Part shown: piece by piece, positions 1 to 9,192 of the stretch
Layout: each line of letters opens with the position of its first letter
How positions within the stretch are numbered: the stretch's first letter is position 1
Origin: Dromaius novaehollandiae
Taxonomy: Eukaryota > Chordata > Aves > Casuariiformes > Dromaiidae
Reading direction: 5' to 3'
NCBI RefSeq assembly: GCF_036370855.1
Contig: NC_088099.1
Span: forward strand, 145,903,017-145,967,016
DNA length: 64,000 nt
Made by a program: the position numbers and the translations under genes
The notes under the pieces: generated by a model
Told to the model about the DNA's origin: nothing
The model's database searches: none
The model's input: the letters and a program-made list of their open reading frames with translations, nothing else

Positions 1-149
1 AGTTAATTTAACAAATTTAGCTCATCTTGCTGCATGGGAGATTCTACTCCGGGGGAAGTGATTTGCGAACAGAAGTCCCGGTTTGATTAAGGAAAAGCCT
101 CACTTTTCCCCACTGATTTTGATTTGATGTGTCACAGGCTGTGACCTTC

Positions 150-290
150 TGCTGGACCTTCTGAGGGTTGCTTAGCATCAAGCCACTGATTGGAGTATTT
201 CAACTCAGTGATCTAATTGAGTGTTCATGTCATAACATATCAAATATTGTCTAGTCTTCCATAATGAAGCGGACCAGCCAATGGCACATC
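150..290. promoter_or_regulatory. Candidate conserved regulatory islet in intron 1
   Basis: This is an AT-rich, unique-looking islet just before the first GC-rich block. It contains CCACTGATTGG (a CCAAT-type core), CTAATTGAG (homeodomain TAAT core), and ATATCAAATATTG. The call rests only on composition and motif density and on its position in the intron of a developmental gene. No alignment was available, so conservation is inferred. Confidence 0.25.
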
Positions 291-428
291 ACCAAAAACT
301 TCAAGAGAGCTTCCGTTCCTCTGAAGTGGTAGCTATTTTACTGCCCACCTCCCTGTGGGCTCCTAGCCCGGTTAATTGGCGAGCTGGAGCTGCGCTGATG
401 ATGAACAGTCTTTGCTCAGGGAAAGCGG

Positions 429-442
429 GAGGGGGGGGGGGG
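429..442 (+). repeat. Poly-G tract
   Basis: A run of about 13 G residues in intron 1. It is a simple mononucleotide tract with no other assigned role, and its length may be unreliable in an assembly. Confidence 0.8.
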
Positions 443-529
443 ATTTTCTGTCAATTCATTCTCAGACAATATAGCCGCCCAAATTGACCCAATTAGAGGG
501 GCTGCTTTTTACCTAAGCAGGAGTCCTGG

Positions 530-1600
530 GGGAGCCGGCCGCGGCCGTACCTTGCCTGCTCGCCCGGCACCCTTCGCCGCAGGGTTTCGGGGACAGCAGC
601 CGAGCGAGAGCACGAAAGCGGCTTTCGGTCGTGCCGAGAAAGGCACTTCGGAGCGGTCTGCGCCTGTGTGCGGGCGTGTGCCTGGGGGGGTCGGGGTGCA
701 GCTAGCCGGAGGAAAGCGGCTGTTAGAGACGGAGCTGGGCAGTGACTGCGGGGCGCCGGCGGGTTAGCGGCGGAGCGGAGCCGCAGGAGGGGCCGCGGGG
801 CCGCCCAGAGCCTCCGCCGGCTCCTCCGTCCCCGGGTGAGACGGGAGGAGCAGCTCGGTGCAGGCACCAGCAACTGCTCCTCTTCGCGTGCTGTTTCTTT
901 CTTTCCTCCGAAAGCCAATAAGATCACTTTCAGGCTAGTCAGAGAGCGAGGAAAGCCACACTGCGGCATTACTCGTTTTTTGAGCGCTAGAAAAAGAGTG
1001 CAGAAAGGGGGGAGAGGGTTTGCGAGTCCCCCTTCTCCACCCCCTCCCGCCCCCCACTCGCTCCCCCTTGTTACGGTCGCAAGATCAGACAGGACCTAGC
1101 TGAATGTAGGAAAATTACTGTTGGCACATGAAGTAACTCATTAAAACGCAGATGGTGCTCTCGCTGGCCTCGGGACCCCCAGCACTGGCGCTCGCAGAGA
1201 GGCAGGACAATTAGGAGCCGCAAGGGCTCCGCCAGGCAGGAGAAAGGGGAGCGGGAGCGAGCCGCGGAAGGGAGCTGTAAACAAGGAGCCCGCGAGCGGC
1301 GCGGAGCGCGGCGCGGCTCGGCGCGAAGCGCAAACAAAACACAGGCGACGGCGGCGCGGGGGAGCGCGGGTTGCGGGGGGCTCTCCCGGGGCAGGCAAGG
1401 CCCGCGGGGGCAGGCAAGGCCGGCGGGGACAGGCAAGGCCCGCGGGGGCAGGCAAGGCCGGCGGGGGCAGGCGGCCGCGGCTCGGCCCGCGTTCCCCTTC
1501 CGTGCCTGCGAACTTTCCCGACGCCGCGCCGCCGCGGGGGTTGCTTCGCACACGAAAAGCCGAGCTCTGCGTGTAAGCGGCGGAAACCGAGATTGGTCGA
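530..1600. other. Intronic CpG island block 1
   Basis: The block is very GC-rich with undepleted CpG, typical of CpG islands over vertebrate developmental genes. It contains the minisatellite at 1,388-1,470. No TATA box or recognisable exon was seen. It could be an alternative promoter or simply part of the hypomethylated domain over GDF6. Confidence 0.6.
1388..1470 (+). repeat. 21-bp GC-rich minisatellite
   Basis: About four tandem copies of a roughly 21-bp unit with core GGGGCAGGCAAGGCC. Alternate copies differ at one or two positions (CCCGCGG versus CCGGCGG, and one GGGACAGG copy). The alternation suggests a higher-order 42-bp unit that was itself duplicated. It lies wholly in intron 1, so no coding effect is expected. 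Confidence 0.85.
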
Positions 1601-1834
1601 GACCGTCTCCTTTCTCCCCACACAGGCTTCTCTTTCTGCAGTTTCGTGTTCCTCTTGAGAGGCAGTTTATTCAGATGGGCAGGGGTCCGACGATCGTTAT
1701 TTCGCTGTTGCCGTTAGGGCACGAAGGGGGCGAGGAGAGGGAGCAGGAGGAGGAGGAAGGGGAGATCCCACGTGCAGAAGCTGGAAATGGCCCAGCTGTT
1801 CATGTGGCAGAAGAAAAGAGCGTAAATCCCACTT

Positions 1835-2050
1835 GAAGTTCATCTAATGCAACATGTTTATGCAAAACAGCGGGTTTCTGGGTGGACCGAAAGCTGCAAT
1901 ATAGTGTAATCCGCGCAGCGCCTTTGCCCAGGCAGTGTTGTCGTTGGCAGAAGGAAAATGAAATATAAGCAGGGAAGTATTTTAATGGGGAAGGAGGGAA
2001 TTCGCAACTGTTAATTATTTGGTGACCTTGTATTCGATTTGTTTGAGCCC
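1835..2050. promoter_or_regulatory. Candidate regulatory islet in intron 1
   Basis: An AT-rich islet between two CpG islands. It contains ATGCAAAAC (octamer-like), TGTAATCC (a TAATCC K50-homeodomain core), TTTTAATGG and GTTAATTATTTGG. It directly precedes the TATA-like sequence at 2,053. Composition and motif density support a regulatory role, but conservation was not tested. Confidence 0.3.
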
Positions 2051-2052
2051 CT

Positions 2053-2059
2053 TATAAAA
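2053..2059 (+). promoter_or_regulatory. TATA-like box at the edge of an intronic CpG island
   Basis: TATAAAA occurs in the context CCCCTTATAAAAACAC immediately before a very GC-rich block that starts about 20 bp downstream. The layout is what a TATA promoter feeding a GC-rich first exon would look like, so an internal GDF6 promoter or a separate transcript is possible. A single TATA match is weak evidence. Confidence 0.2.
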
Positions 2060-3640
2060 ACACTAATGCGGACCAGACGGCCGGAGCGCGGCCGAGCAGC
2101 CGCCTGCGCCCGGGGAAGGAGCGAGCGTGCGGCGCTGCCGCTCCTCCGCGCCCGCGGAGCCCCCGAGCCGCGCAGCGGCCCCGGCCGCCCTGCCCGCGGG
2201 GCTTCGCCTGCGGGGTTTTGGGTTTTGGGGGGCGAGGGAGGGAGACGGAGGGTGCCCAGGGCTCGGCGCTGCCGCTTCCAAAGCAATTGCCGGGCGGCTC
2301 TTCCCTCCCTTTTGTCCTGTAGGAGCCTCCTGGTTTGCTTTGCTTTGCTTCGCTTCGCTTCGGTTCGATTCGGTTTCTTCCGCGAAGCCTCCGCGAGCGG
2401 AGGCGCGGGGACTTGGGCAGAGAAGCGAAAGGGCCGGGGAGGGCGGTCTGCGCGAAAGCAGAGCCCGCCGCGGCCCGGCGGCGCCAGCCCCGTCCTCCGC
2501 GGGGGGACACGCAGCTGCCGCGGCCGCGCCGGGGCGCAGGTAGCTCCGCGGGGCGGGCGGGACCGTGGCACGGACCGGAGGGGGGCACTGGACACGGGTC
2601 GCGCAGTTCCGATGGCTGGTTTCGGACTCGATCCTACGATATCATTTATTTATTTGTTACCTAGGAAAACCCTCGGCGGGGCGTGCCGGGAGGCCGCATT
2701 TATCTGGGGGGCCGGGAGGCTGGAGCGCCTGGCTCCGCGCGGGTTTCTCTCCCGCCGCCCGCGGGGCGCTGCCGGCGCGGGGAGCCGGGGGGACCGGGGC
2801 GGCCCGGGGCTGGGCAGGGCGGCCGGGCGCCTCGCTTCCCTCATCTTCCTCCTCCCTTCGCGGTCCTTTAGGAGGAAATAAGCTGACCGGGGAAACGCTC
2901 GTTTCTCTGCGCTCGCCGCGCTGCCGGTTGCGCGGCGGAGCGGGGCGGGTGGGAGTCCTCGCGCGCCTGAAACCCGGTCTCTGAGCGGGGGGGGACGTTT
3001 CGGTCCTCGCTGGCTGTGGCCAGATCTGTGTGTTGTGTTGATGCTTCGCGGCGCTTCCGGATTTATCGCTCAGAAATATCCCCCAAAGCGTCCGCTTTCT
3101 CCTTCCCTTAGCTCTGAGAGCCGGAAACATTCAGTCCGATTTTTGCAGCGCGAATAATTTGGGGGGCGGCCGAGGGGGGTGCAGGAGAACACGATTTCTC
3201 GTCGCTGGAAGTATTTCGGGTAGCGCAGTGGTCGCAAACGGGGGTGGGGACGGGGGGTCGGTTAACGCCTGTCGCGGCGGGCAGAAACCCTCCCGGGGCG
3301 CCGCTCTCCGCCTCCGCGGAGCGGGGCGGCAGCCGGCGGAGAGGGGCCGCCGGCGCGGGGGTGCCCGGCCCCGCGGGTGCAGGGCCACGGCCGGTCCGTG
3401 GCCGCGGGGCGGCTGCAGCTGGAGGCTCGAGTTTGCTGGTGGGATTTCGAAACGAGATAGGAGGCGGCTGTGGAGGGGAGCGGGTGGCCGAGGACGCCGC
3501 CGGAGAACGAAGGCAGCGCTGCCGGGGCAGCCGGAGCAAAGCGGTGACCAAAGGTACATTGCAGCCCTGTGCCGCCCCGCTCGGGGAAAAAATGGGAACG
3601 GCCCTGCGTTCGTTCGCTCAGATTTTGGCAGGATTAGGCA
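2060..3640. other. Intronic CpG island block 2
   Basis: A long GC-rich, CpG-rich block. Several open frames of 100-280 codons occur on both strands here, but their composition follows the GC bias and they overlap in opposite orientations, so none is called as a gene. Confidence 0.6.
2333..2376 (+). repeat. Degenerate pentanucleotide tract (TTTGC / TTCGC / TTCGG)
   Basis: About eight pentamers that drift in sequence from TTTGC through TTCGC to TTCGG and TTCGA. The order suggests an expanded pentanucleotide array that is decaying or converting toward CpG-containing units. Confidence 0.75.
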
Positions 3641-4444
3641 CTCGTTCTAGGAAGGTGTGGTCTCTCCCGGTTACTTGATAGCGAGGCGAACGAAACGTTT
3701 AAATCTAATCACCCGATGTAATAAAAAACCGCGGCGAGGCAGGCGCTGCGAGACGTGGGATTCAGACTCGGCGAAATACCACACAGGGAGAGGCAGCCTC
3801 CTGTGTCCGCAGCCAGGGCAATGCTCCGGGAGCAATACCTGTCCGCGCTGTGGCTCTGCAGGCGAGGTGCCGGCAGCCCGTCACAATTACGGGGAGATAG
3901 GTTTTAATTTCCAGATTATCGTTGAGTGCGCGTCTGCGAAGGGTCTTTAAACTGCAAATGTGCTTTTGGTTTGCGAGTTTAAATATGGCTTGAAAGAGAA
4001 TTTGGGAATGGGAAAATTCTTCTTGAATGTGGTTTGGGTATAATTTGCAGTGATGTAAAGTTAAGATCTGAGCCCTGATGAATTGGCTGGGAGCCCAGTA
4101 CCTGATCTGCCATGAAAAGGGAAACTTTGTGTAGCCTTCGTTAACCCCCGGCTTGCCTCGAAGTCCCGGCTGTCTGCTAGAAAGCGAAGCTGGGAAGCCG
4201 GACACAGTTCGCACACGGAGTTAAAGGAAACGTCTCAGCCCAATAATGAATTTAACCTTGGAGACGACAAAACCGCCGCCACCGCGAAGCGAGGAAACCC
4301 GCGGGAGAGGCGGGCGGGGGCCGGCGCGGCCCCCGGCGGCGCGGCCCTTCCCCTGCCCGCCCCCATGCACCGCGGCGTGCCTGCTCCGGGGCGCCTGGGG
4401 AGGGCGGATCGTCGTGGGGCTGCTTTCTTCCCCCACCAGTGACA

Positions 4445-4720
4445 CACGCTTTAATTCCAGCTAGATCTAGCCCCTTCTCCTACCCCATCCCCGCCCCCAA
4501 TATTTTATCTTCGCCCGAAAAAATAAACAGTGGAGAGTCGAAATAATAATAATACTTATTACGTAACTAACATTCGTCTAAATTAACTTTACAAATATCA
4601 ACACATCCCTTCAGTGCATATTCTGCAATTTCTCCCCTGCCTGGCTGGATGAGAGATGCCTTTGCTGTTCTCCCCAAATATTTCAGTAACAGCAATAACG
4701 ATAATAACAACCTCAGCCGG
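4445..4720. promoter_or_regulatory. Candidate regulatory islet in intron 1
   Basis: An AT-rich block containing AATATTTTATC, AATAAACAG, an (ATA)n stretch, TTATTACGTAACTAAC (a TTACGTAA bZIP/PAR-type palindrome) and AAATTAAC. It sits between GC-rich blocks. Enhancer function is inferred from motif density only. Confidence 0.25.
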
Positions 4721-4984
4721 CCGGAGAAAAAGGCAGGTCTGGAACTGGCTGTTTGAAAGCACGCATTTCACTCCGGCCACTTCTTCGGTTTGAAGGAAAA
4801 AAATCGGGACGCCCCAATACACGTGTGACCCCGCGCAAAGGGAGGGAGCTGCTCCCCTGGGGCGCCGGCCGGCAGCAGCCCCGCCGCGAAGCTGCCGAGA
4901 ACCGCGTCCCGCCGCGCTCCGGGGTGCTGCTTTCTCTGCCCTCCCCCTCCGCTTTTCCCACCCTCTGGACCGCGCTGGGAACGA

Positions 4985-5100
4985 GCCAGTAATAGTTTAG
5001 GATTATGTATTCATCTGCAATTATTAGGTTACAAGAGGGAATAAATAGTGTTTATCTGATCGGATTCAAAGCTGCTTATTGGAAATAATCGAGATTCCTG
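4985..5100. promoter_or_regulatory. Candidate regulatory islet in intron 1
   Basis: A short AT-rich islet between CpG-rich blocks with GGATTATG, GCAATTATTAGG, GTTTATCTGATCGG and GGAAATAATCG. The TAAT and TTATC cores suggest homeodomain and GATA-type binding. The call is by composition only. Confidence 0.22.
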
Positions 5101-5169
5101 CCCCTTTTTGATAAAGGAGCGAGTGACGGGAACTGTAGGAATTGCTGGGAGTTTCTGACCGAAGGGTCG

Positions 5170-6490
5170 GTGTTACCTAAACCTGGCTTTGCGAGCTGCC
5201 TGCCCCGGGGCACATTTCCCTCGCTTCCCGCCGTGCCCGCAGCGTGCCGTGCCGTGCCGTGCCAAACGATGCCGAGCGGGAACGAAAATCGTTCAAGCAC
5301 CGCATCGCTACAAGAAACTGCTGTTTGAAAGTAGGTTTTACATGCGCCCTCCAAAAAGCCCCCGATGATCGCAGCATCGGGGCTGGCTTGTCCCCTGCCC
5401 CGCCAAGCGAGAGTCTGCGGAGCCTGTACAACCCCGGACGTGCCGCCTCCAGCGACAGGGACCGCGGGGAAACCCGCCCTCGCCCGCTCCCCCCCGCCTA
5501 ACCCCGAGCCTGGAGGCCGCCCCGACGGTGCCGCCCGCCTGCGCGGAGGCGCCCGGGGCCGCGCTCCCACCTGCGCGCCCCCCCGCAGAGGGGCTGCCCC
5601 CCCCCCCCCCCGGCAGAAAGATGCCTCGACAGCGGAGCTGTGCCCAAGCCCGGCTCTGCCCACCCCCGAAAGCCGGGCGAGCTGGGAAAGGGGCTCTTCT
5701 GGCTCCCTCGAGGGTCCCTGGAGTGGGGAAAGGCGGGGGCGGAGAGCACTGCTAAAGCTCCGCCGGGGCAGGTCTGCCCCCGCCGTCTCAGGTGCCCCCT
5801 CCTCTGCGGCTGAAGGCAGCGCTGGGCGCAGTGAAAGTGAAATGCGAGGAGGAGGAGGGGGAGGGAGGCAGGGCACTGCTCGAGCCCTGCACATTCTTGC
5901 TCGAGGAATGCACATCCCCTTCTGGCCGAAACTCCCCGCCCAGCCCGGGACCCCTCGGAGAGGGGAGGTGGCCCCGGGGCGCCCCAGAGCTGCCGGCCCC
6001 CTCGTCCCGCGGCCGCCGGCCCGCGGCAGCGCCCTGCGCAGGGCCCGGGCCGGGCCGGGCCGGACCGGCGCCCCGACGGCGGAGCCGCCCCGCTGCGGCC
6101 CGGGGGAGCGGCAGGGCGCCCCCCGCCCCCGCCCGCGGGAGGAGCCGACCCGTGTGCAGGGGCAAAAGCGCCCCAAACCGCCCTGCGACCCGCTGCAGGC
6201 TGGGGACGGGGCGGGGGGGTCCCAGCAGGGGAGGTGCCAGCGCCTGCCGGGCCGAAGCGCCGAGCCCCGCAGCCGGGGGACGCCGAAAGGGCCGGGAGCG
6301 GGGCCCCCAGGCGGCTCGGCCGAGGAGGAGGAGGAGGAGGAGGGAAGCGCTGCGCCCGGCCCCGGGCACCGCTGCCGTCCCTCCCGGCCCCGCGGCGGCG
6401 GCGCGTTTCCTCCCCGGCGGCTCCCGCTGAACCCCACGCCGCGGTCGCGCCTGCGGGAGCAGGCAGTGGCGCAGGGCGGCTTTCGAGCAC
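5170..6490. other. Intronic CpG island block 3
   Basis: An extremely GC- and CpG-rich block holding the GTGCC tandem array near 5,243-5,263, a C run near 5,598-5,612 and a GAG/GGA-repeat tract near 6,323-6,345. Open frames of 200-450 codons on both strands are mutual shadows created by the near absence of A+T and are not called. Confidence 0.6.
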
Positions 6491-6532
6491 GTTAATCCGC
6501 ATTGATTAACTGTATGTTAATCCGCGCTGATT
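6491..6532 (+). promoter_or_regulatory. Tandem paired TAATCC (K50 homeodomain) motifs
   Basis: Two near-identical 17-bp units, GTTAATCCGCATTGATT at 6,491-6,507 and GTTAATCCGCGCTGATT at 6,516-6,532, lie 25 bp apart, so they sit about 2.4 helical turns from each other. Each carries TAATCC, the core bound by K50 homeodomain proteins such as OTX, PITX and GSC. The pair begins where the CpG island ends, about 720 bp upstream of exon 2. GDF6 acts in eye and head development, where such factors operate, but binding here is inference. Confidence 0.4.
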
Positions 6533-6639
6533 TGTACATTGCTTTGGCATGTCTGAAGGTCTCGGTTTGCATAAATCATCCAGCTGCCCCTTCTGCCCCT
6601 GAGCAGGCTCCCCCAGAGCCGTCAGGGAGACCTGAAGTT

Positions 6640-6720
6640 GTGAAATACACTGATTAGAAATAGCAGTGACCTTTGAAATCAATAAATAACAGGGAGCTGT
6701 GCATTTCTTTAGTCTCCGTT
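6640..6720. promoter_or_regulatory. Candidate nuclear-receptor / TCF motif cluster
   Basis: AGTGACCTTTGAAATCAATAAAT contains TGACCTTTG (a nuclear-receptor half-site extension) overlapping CTTTGAA (TCF/LEF-like). It lies in the same AT-rich islet as the TAATCC pair. This is a motif match only. Confidence 0.2.
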
Positions 6721-7219
6721 TCTACCTCTGGAGTAGGCTGAGCTCGGAAAAGCGGCGAGGGGCTGCTGAACAGAGGCTTCAGTGACACTTTTACTATCGA
6801 AATATACGCAAGCTTTACTAGCTTCTGGGGAAACCCAGGGGCTTTGGGAATTTTTGTATTTGCTGGGTTGTAAACTTTTTATTGGAAAGCAGCTCAGGGG
6901 ATTCTGGTTTGCTTTCTGCGCTGCACTTGGTGCACGAATGTGTCAAAAAAGAAGTCCAGGTCTCCCTCCCGCAGCAGCGTGCGCACGGCGGGCCGCGGGG
7001 CATGGCCGCCCCGCCCCGCGGCCGTGCGCGCAGCGGGGGCTCCGCCGGGGCGGCCGCGGGTCTTTCCAAGCCTCCCTCGCTCCCTCTCCCCTCCTCCCCG
7101 CGCCGCCGGCCCGGAGGGAGCCGCGGCCGGGCCGGGCGGAGGTCGGGGCCGCCCCGGCCGGCACCCGCGGCCCCGCCGCCTCCCCCCGCGGGAGCGCTCG
7201 GCAGATCCCCTCGAGCGCA

Positions 7220-7248
7220 ACTGACTGTAATTATTTTTTATCCCGCAG
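7220..7248 (+). other. GDF6: GDF6 intron 1 branch point and 3' splice acceptor
   Basis: ACTGAC at 7,220-7,225 fits a branch-point consensus about 24 nt upstream of the acceptor. It is followed by TTATTTTTTATCCCGCAG, a pyrimidine-rich tract and AG. Splicing here starts exon 2 with AC, completing a Gly/Asp-type codon begun in exon 1 (phase 1), as expected for the Asp-Asp-Leu-Ser junction of GDF6. Confidence 0.85.
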
Positions 7249-8111
7249 ACGATCTCTCGCCCACTCCTTTAAGGCGACAGAAGTATCTGTTTGATGTATC
7301 GACTCTCTCAGACACGGAGGAGCTGGTGGGGGCCGAGCTGCGGCTCTTCCGCCGCGCCCCCGGCGGCCGCCCGCCGCCCGCCGCCCTCCCGCACGTGCAG
7401 CTCTTCCCCTGCCTCTCGCCGCGGCCGCTCGCCTCCCGCCCCCTGGACCTGCGGGCGGCGCCCGCCGCCGCCTGGGAGGTCTTCGACGTGCGGCAGGGCC
7501 TGCGCGGGCCGCGGCGCGGGCCGCAGCTGTGCCTGGAGCTGCGCGCCTCGGCGGGCGGCGCGGCGCCGGCGCGGCGCTGGCTGGACCTGCGCGGCCTGGG
7601 CTTCGCGCCGCGGCCGCGGGCGCCGCAGGAGCGGGCGCTGCTCGTGGTGTTCACGCGCTCGCGGCGCGGCGCCCTGCCCGCGGAGCTGCGCGCCGCGCCG
7701 CGCCCGCCGCCCGCCGCCCTGCGCCTCTCGGCGCGCCGCCAGCGCCGCGCCGCCTTCGCCAGCCGCCACGGCAAGCGGCACGGCAAGAAGGCGCGGCTGC
7801 GCTGCGGCAGGAAGCCGCTGCACGTCAACTTCAAGGAGCTGGGCTGGGACGACTGGATCATCGCGCCGCTCGAGTACGAGGCCTACCACTGCGAGGGCGT
7901 CTGCGACTTCCCGCTGCGCTCCCACCTGGAGCCCACCAACCACGCCATCATCCAGACGCTCATGAACTCCATGGACCCCGGCGCCACGCCGCCCAGCTGC
8001 TGCGTGCCCACCAAGCTGACGCCCATCAGCATCCTCTACATCGACGCCGGCAACAACGTGGTGTACAAGCAGTACGAGGACATGGTGGTGGAGTCCTGCG
8101 GCTGCAGGTAG
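7249..8111 (+). CDS. GDF6: Growth/differentiation factor 6, exon 2 (partial CDS)
   Basis: This exon encodes the C-terminal 287 residues of GDF6 (BMP13), a secreted TGF-beta/BMP-family ligand. It signals through BMP type I/II receptors and SMAD1/5/8 in joint, skull, vertebral and eye patterning. Residues 1-167 are the end of the prodomain, including a Gln-Lys-Tyr-Leu-Phe-Asp-Val stretch. A basic Arg-Arg-Gln-Arg-Arg furin site spans 7,734-7,748. The mature ligand starts at 7,749, is 120 residues as in mammals, and has all seven cystine-knot cysteines (Leu-Arg-Cys, Tyr-His-Cys, Gly-Val-Cys, Ser-Cys-Cys, Ser-Cys-Gly-Cys) before a TAG stop. Features separating it from GDF5 and GDF7 are the basic His-Gly-Lys-Arg-His-Gly-Lys-Lys stretch and Tyr-Ile-Asp-Ala-Gly-Asn-Asn. 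The start codon is in exon 1, outside the window. The in-frame ATG at 6,882 is intronic. Oddities are very high GC and a prodomain spacer roughly 30 residues shorter than the human one. Confidence 0.97.
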
Positions 8112-8483
8112 CCGGCGGCCCCGGCGGGAGCCGGGCTCCCTGCGGCCGAGCGGCGGCGGGCGAGGGCCGCCCGCCGGCAGCGCCGTCGCGCCGAGGCGAG
8201 CGGCGCCCGCGGCCCGGCGCCCCGCGACGGGGCGGGCGGCAGCGCGGGGCCGCGGCGGCGGCGGCGGCCGCCTCCCCCCGCCCGCCCTCCGGGCCGGGCC
8301 GAGCCGGGCCGGGCCGGCAGCGGCGGCGGCGGCGGGGAGCGAGCGGCCGCGGCGCCGCGGTGAGGGGCGGGCGCGGGGCCGAGGCGGGCACCTGCGGCCG
8401 CGGGGCCTCCCGGGCGGAGCGAGCGGGGCGGGGGGGCCCCGCGGCGCCTGGGCCGCGTGTGTCGGGCGGCGCGTCCCTCCCGC

Positions 8484-8531
8484 CGAGGGGGCGGCAATGC
8501 CCCGGGCCGAGGGGGCGGCAATGCCCCGGGC
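8484..8531 (+). repeat. 24-bp tandem duplication in the GDF6 3' UTR
   Basis: CGAGGGGGCGGCAATGCCCC is present twice in direct order, starting at 8,484 and 8,508. The two copies are identical over at least 22 bp, which suggests a recent slippage event or a polymorphic site. Confidence 0.85.
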
Positions 8532-9108
8532 CGCGGGAGCGGCCGGGGGGAGCGGCAGCGGCCGGACCCCGGCTCTGAAGTTCCTCCGAAAAGGGCTGCT
8601 TCATTTCTGCCCTCTCTCTCTCACATTCCTGCAAGATTACCGGCCAGAAATAGCCTACGGCCACCCCCTCCCTCCGAGGAGAGAAAAAGACAAAAGGAAA
8701 AAAAAAAAAAGAGTTGTTCGAGATTGTAATTACCGGTTAGGTTATGTTTTAAGACAGTAATGAAAAACTGTTAAAAGAGCGAAGTGTGGCAGAAAGCGCG
8801 GCCGGGGGCGGTGGGAACGGAGGCTCCGCGGAGCCCGGAGGGGCGCAGCAGCGTTACGTGCCAGCGTGGGGCCGGGAAGGGCATTTCTGTAAAGCTTCTG
8901 TTCCTGTCCCACCTGCGGTCTCAGCTACGGCTTCACCTGGGGAAGGCGCACTTCGAAGCATGCCTAGCCCTTTCTTAGTGTAACTATGTTGTTTGTAGTT
9001 TCAGGCTTTCCCCCACTGATGTCTAGAGTTGTTAGCTTATCTGGTTTTGCAGAGCTACAAACTGGTGGAAAAAAAAAAAGAGAGAAGAGAATAATAATAT
9101 AAAATGAT

Positions 9109-9114
9109 AATAAA
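9109..9114 (+). terminator. GDF6: Possible proximal poly(A) signal AATAAA
   Basis: A canonical AATAAA within an AT-rich run about 1 kb after the stop codon. No obvious GU-rich downstream element follows immediately, so usage is uncertain. If used, it would exclude both Pumilio-type sites. Confidence 0.3.
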
Positions 9115-9184
9115 AAGACTCGACCAGGAGCAATAATTTAAAATGCACATTTTGCTTTGGATGCACTGTTGTTCATATAAAAGT

Positions 9185-9192
9185 TGTAAATA
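9185..9192 (+). promoter_or_regulatory. GDF6: Pumilio response element (TGTAAATA) in 3' UTR
   Basis: An exact TGTAAATA, the PUM1/PUM2 consensus, within the AT-rich part of the predicted 3' UTR and close to ATTTA-type sequences. Post-transcriptional repression or decay is inferred. Confidence 0.4.

Larger units (their letters stand above)
1..7248 (+). other. GDF6: GDF6 intron 1 (3' part)
   Basis: This stretch lies upstream of the GDF6 exon 2 acceptor. No reading frame in it encodes the conserved end of GDF6 exon 1 (the segment ending in a Val-Asp-Arg-Gly-type sequence just before Asp-Asp-Leu-Ser), so exon 1 must be further upstream and this is intron. Mammalian GDF6 has a single large intron at this same place, which agrees. 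The intron alternates GC-rich CpG-island blocks with AT-rich blocks. The long open frames inside the GC-rich blocks have Arg/Pro/Ala/Gly-only composition, occur on both strands at once, and are not credible proteins. Confidence 0.85.

Noticed and set aside
2011..3678. Multiple 100-280 codon frames on both strands
   Set aside because: These are GC-bias shadows within the second intronic CpG island, with Arg/Pro/Ala-rich composition and mutually overlapping opposite strands.
5076..6437. 453-codon open frame on the minus strand, with overlapping + frames of 200-376 codons
   Set aside because: It lies in a CpG island with almost no A/T, so stops are rare on all strands. Composition is Pro/Ala/Gly/Arg and the frames shadow one another. 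No domain or start context supports a gene.
6882..7248. ATG at 6,882 in frame with GDF6 exon 2 (409-codon frame)
   Set aside because: The part before 7,249 is intronic. It has a clear branch point, pyrimidine tract and AG just before the conserved Asp-Asp-Leu-Ser sequence, and the upstream residues do not resemble a GDF6 prodomain or signal peptide.
1..7248. GDF6 exon 1 within the window
   Set aside because: No frame contains the signal peptide or the conserved prodomain segment that precedes the exon junction, so exon 1 must lie upstream of position 1.
7308..8664. Long frames on the minus strand and alternate + frames across GDF6 exon 2 and the proximal 3' UTR
   Set aside because: They are antisense and shifted-frame shadows of the GC-saturated GDF6 coding sequence.
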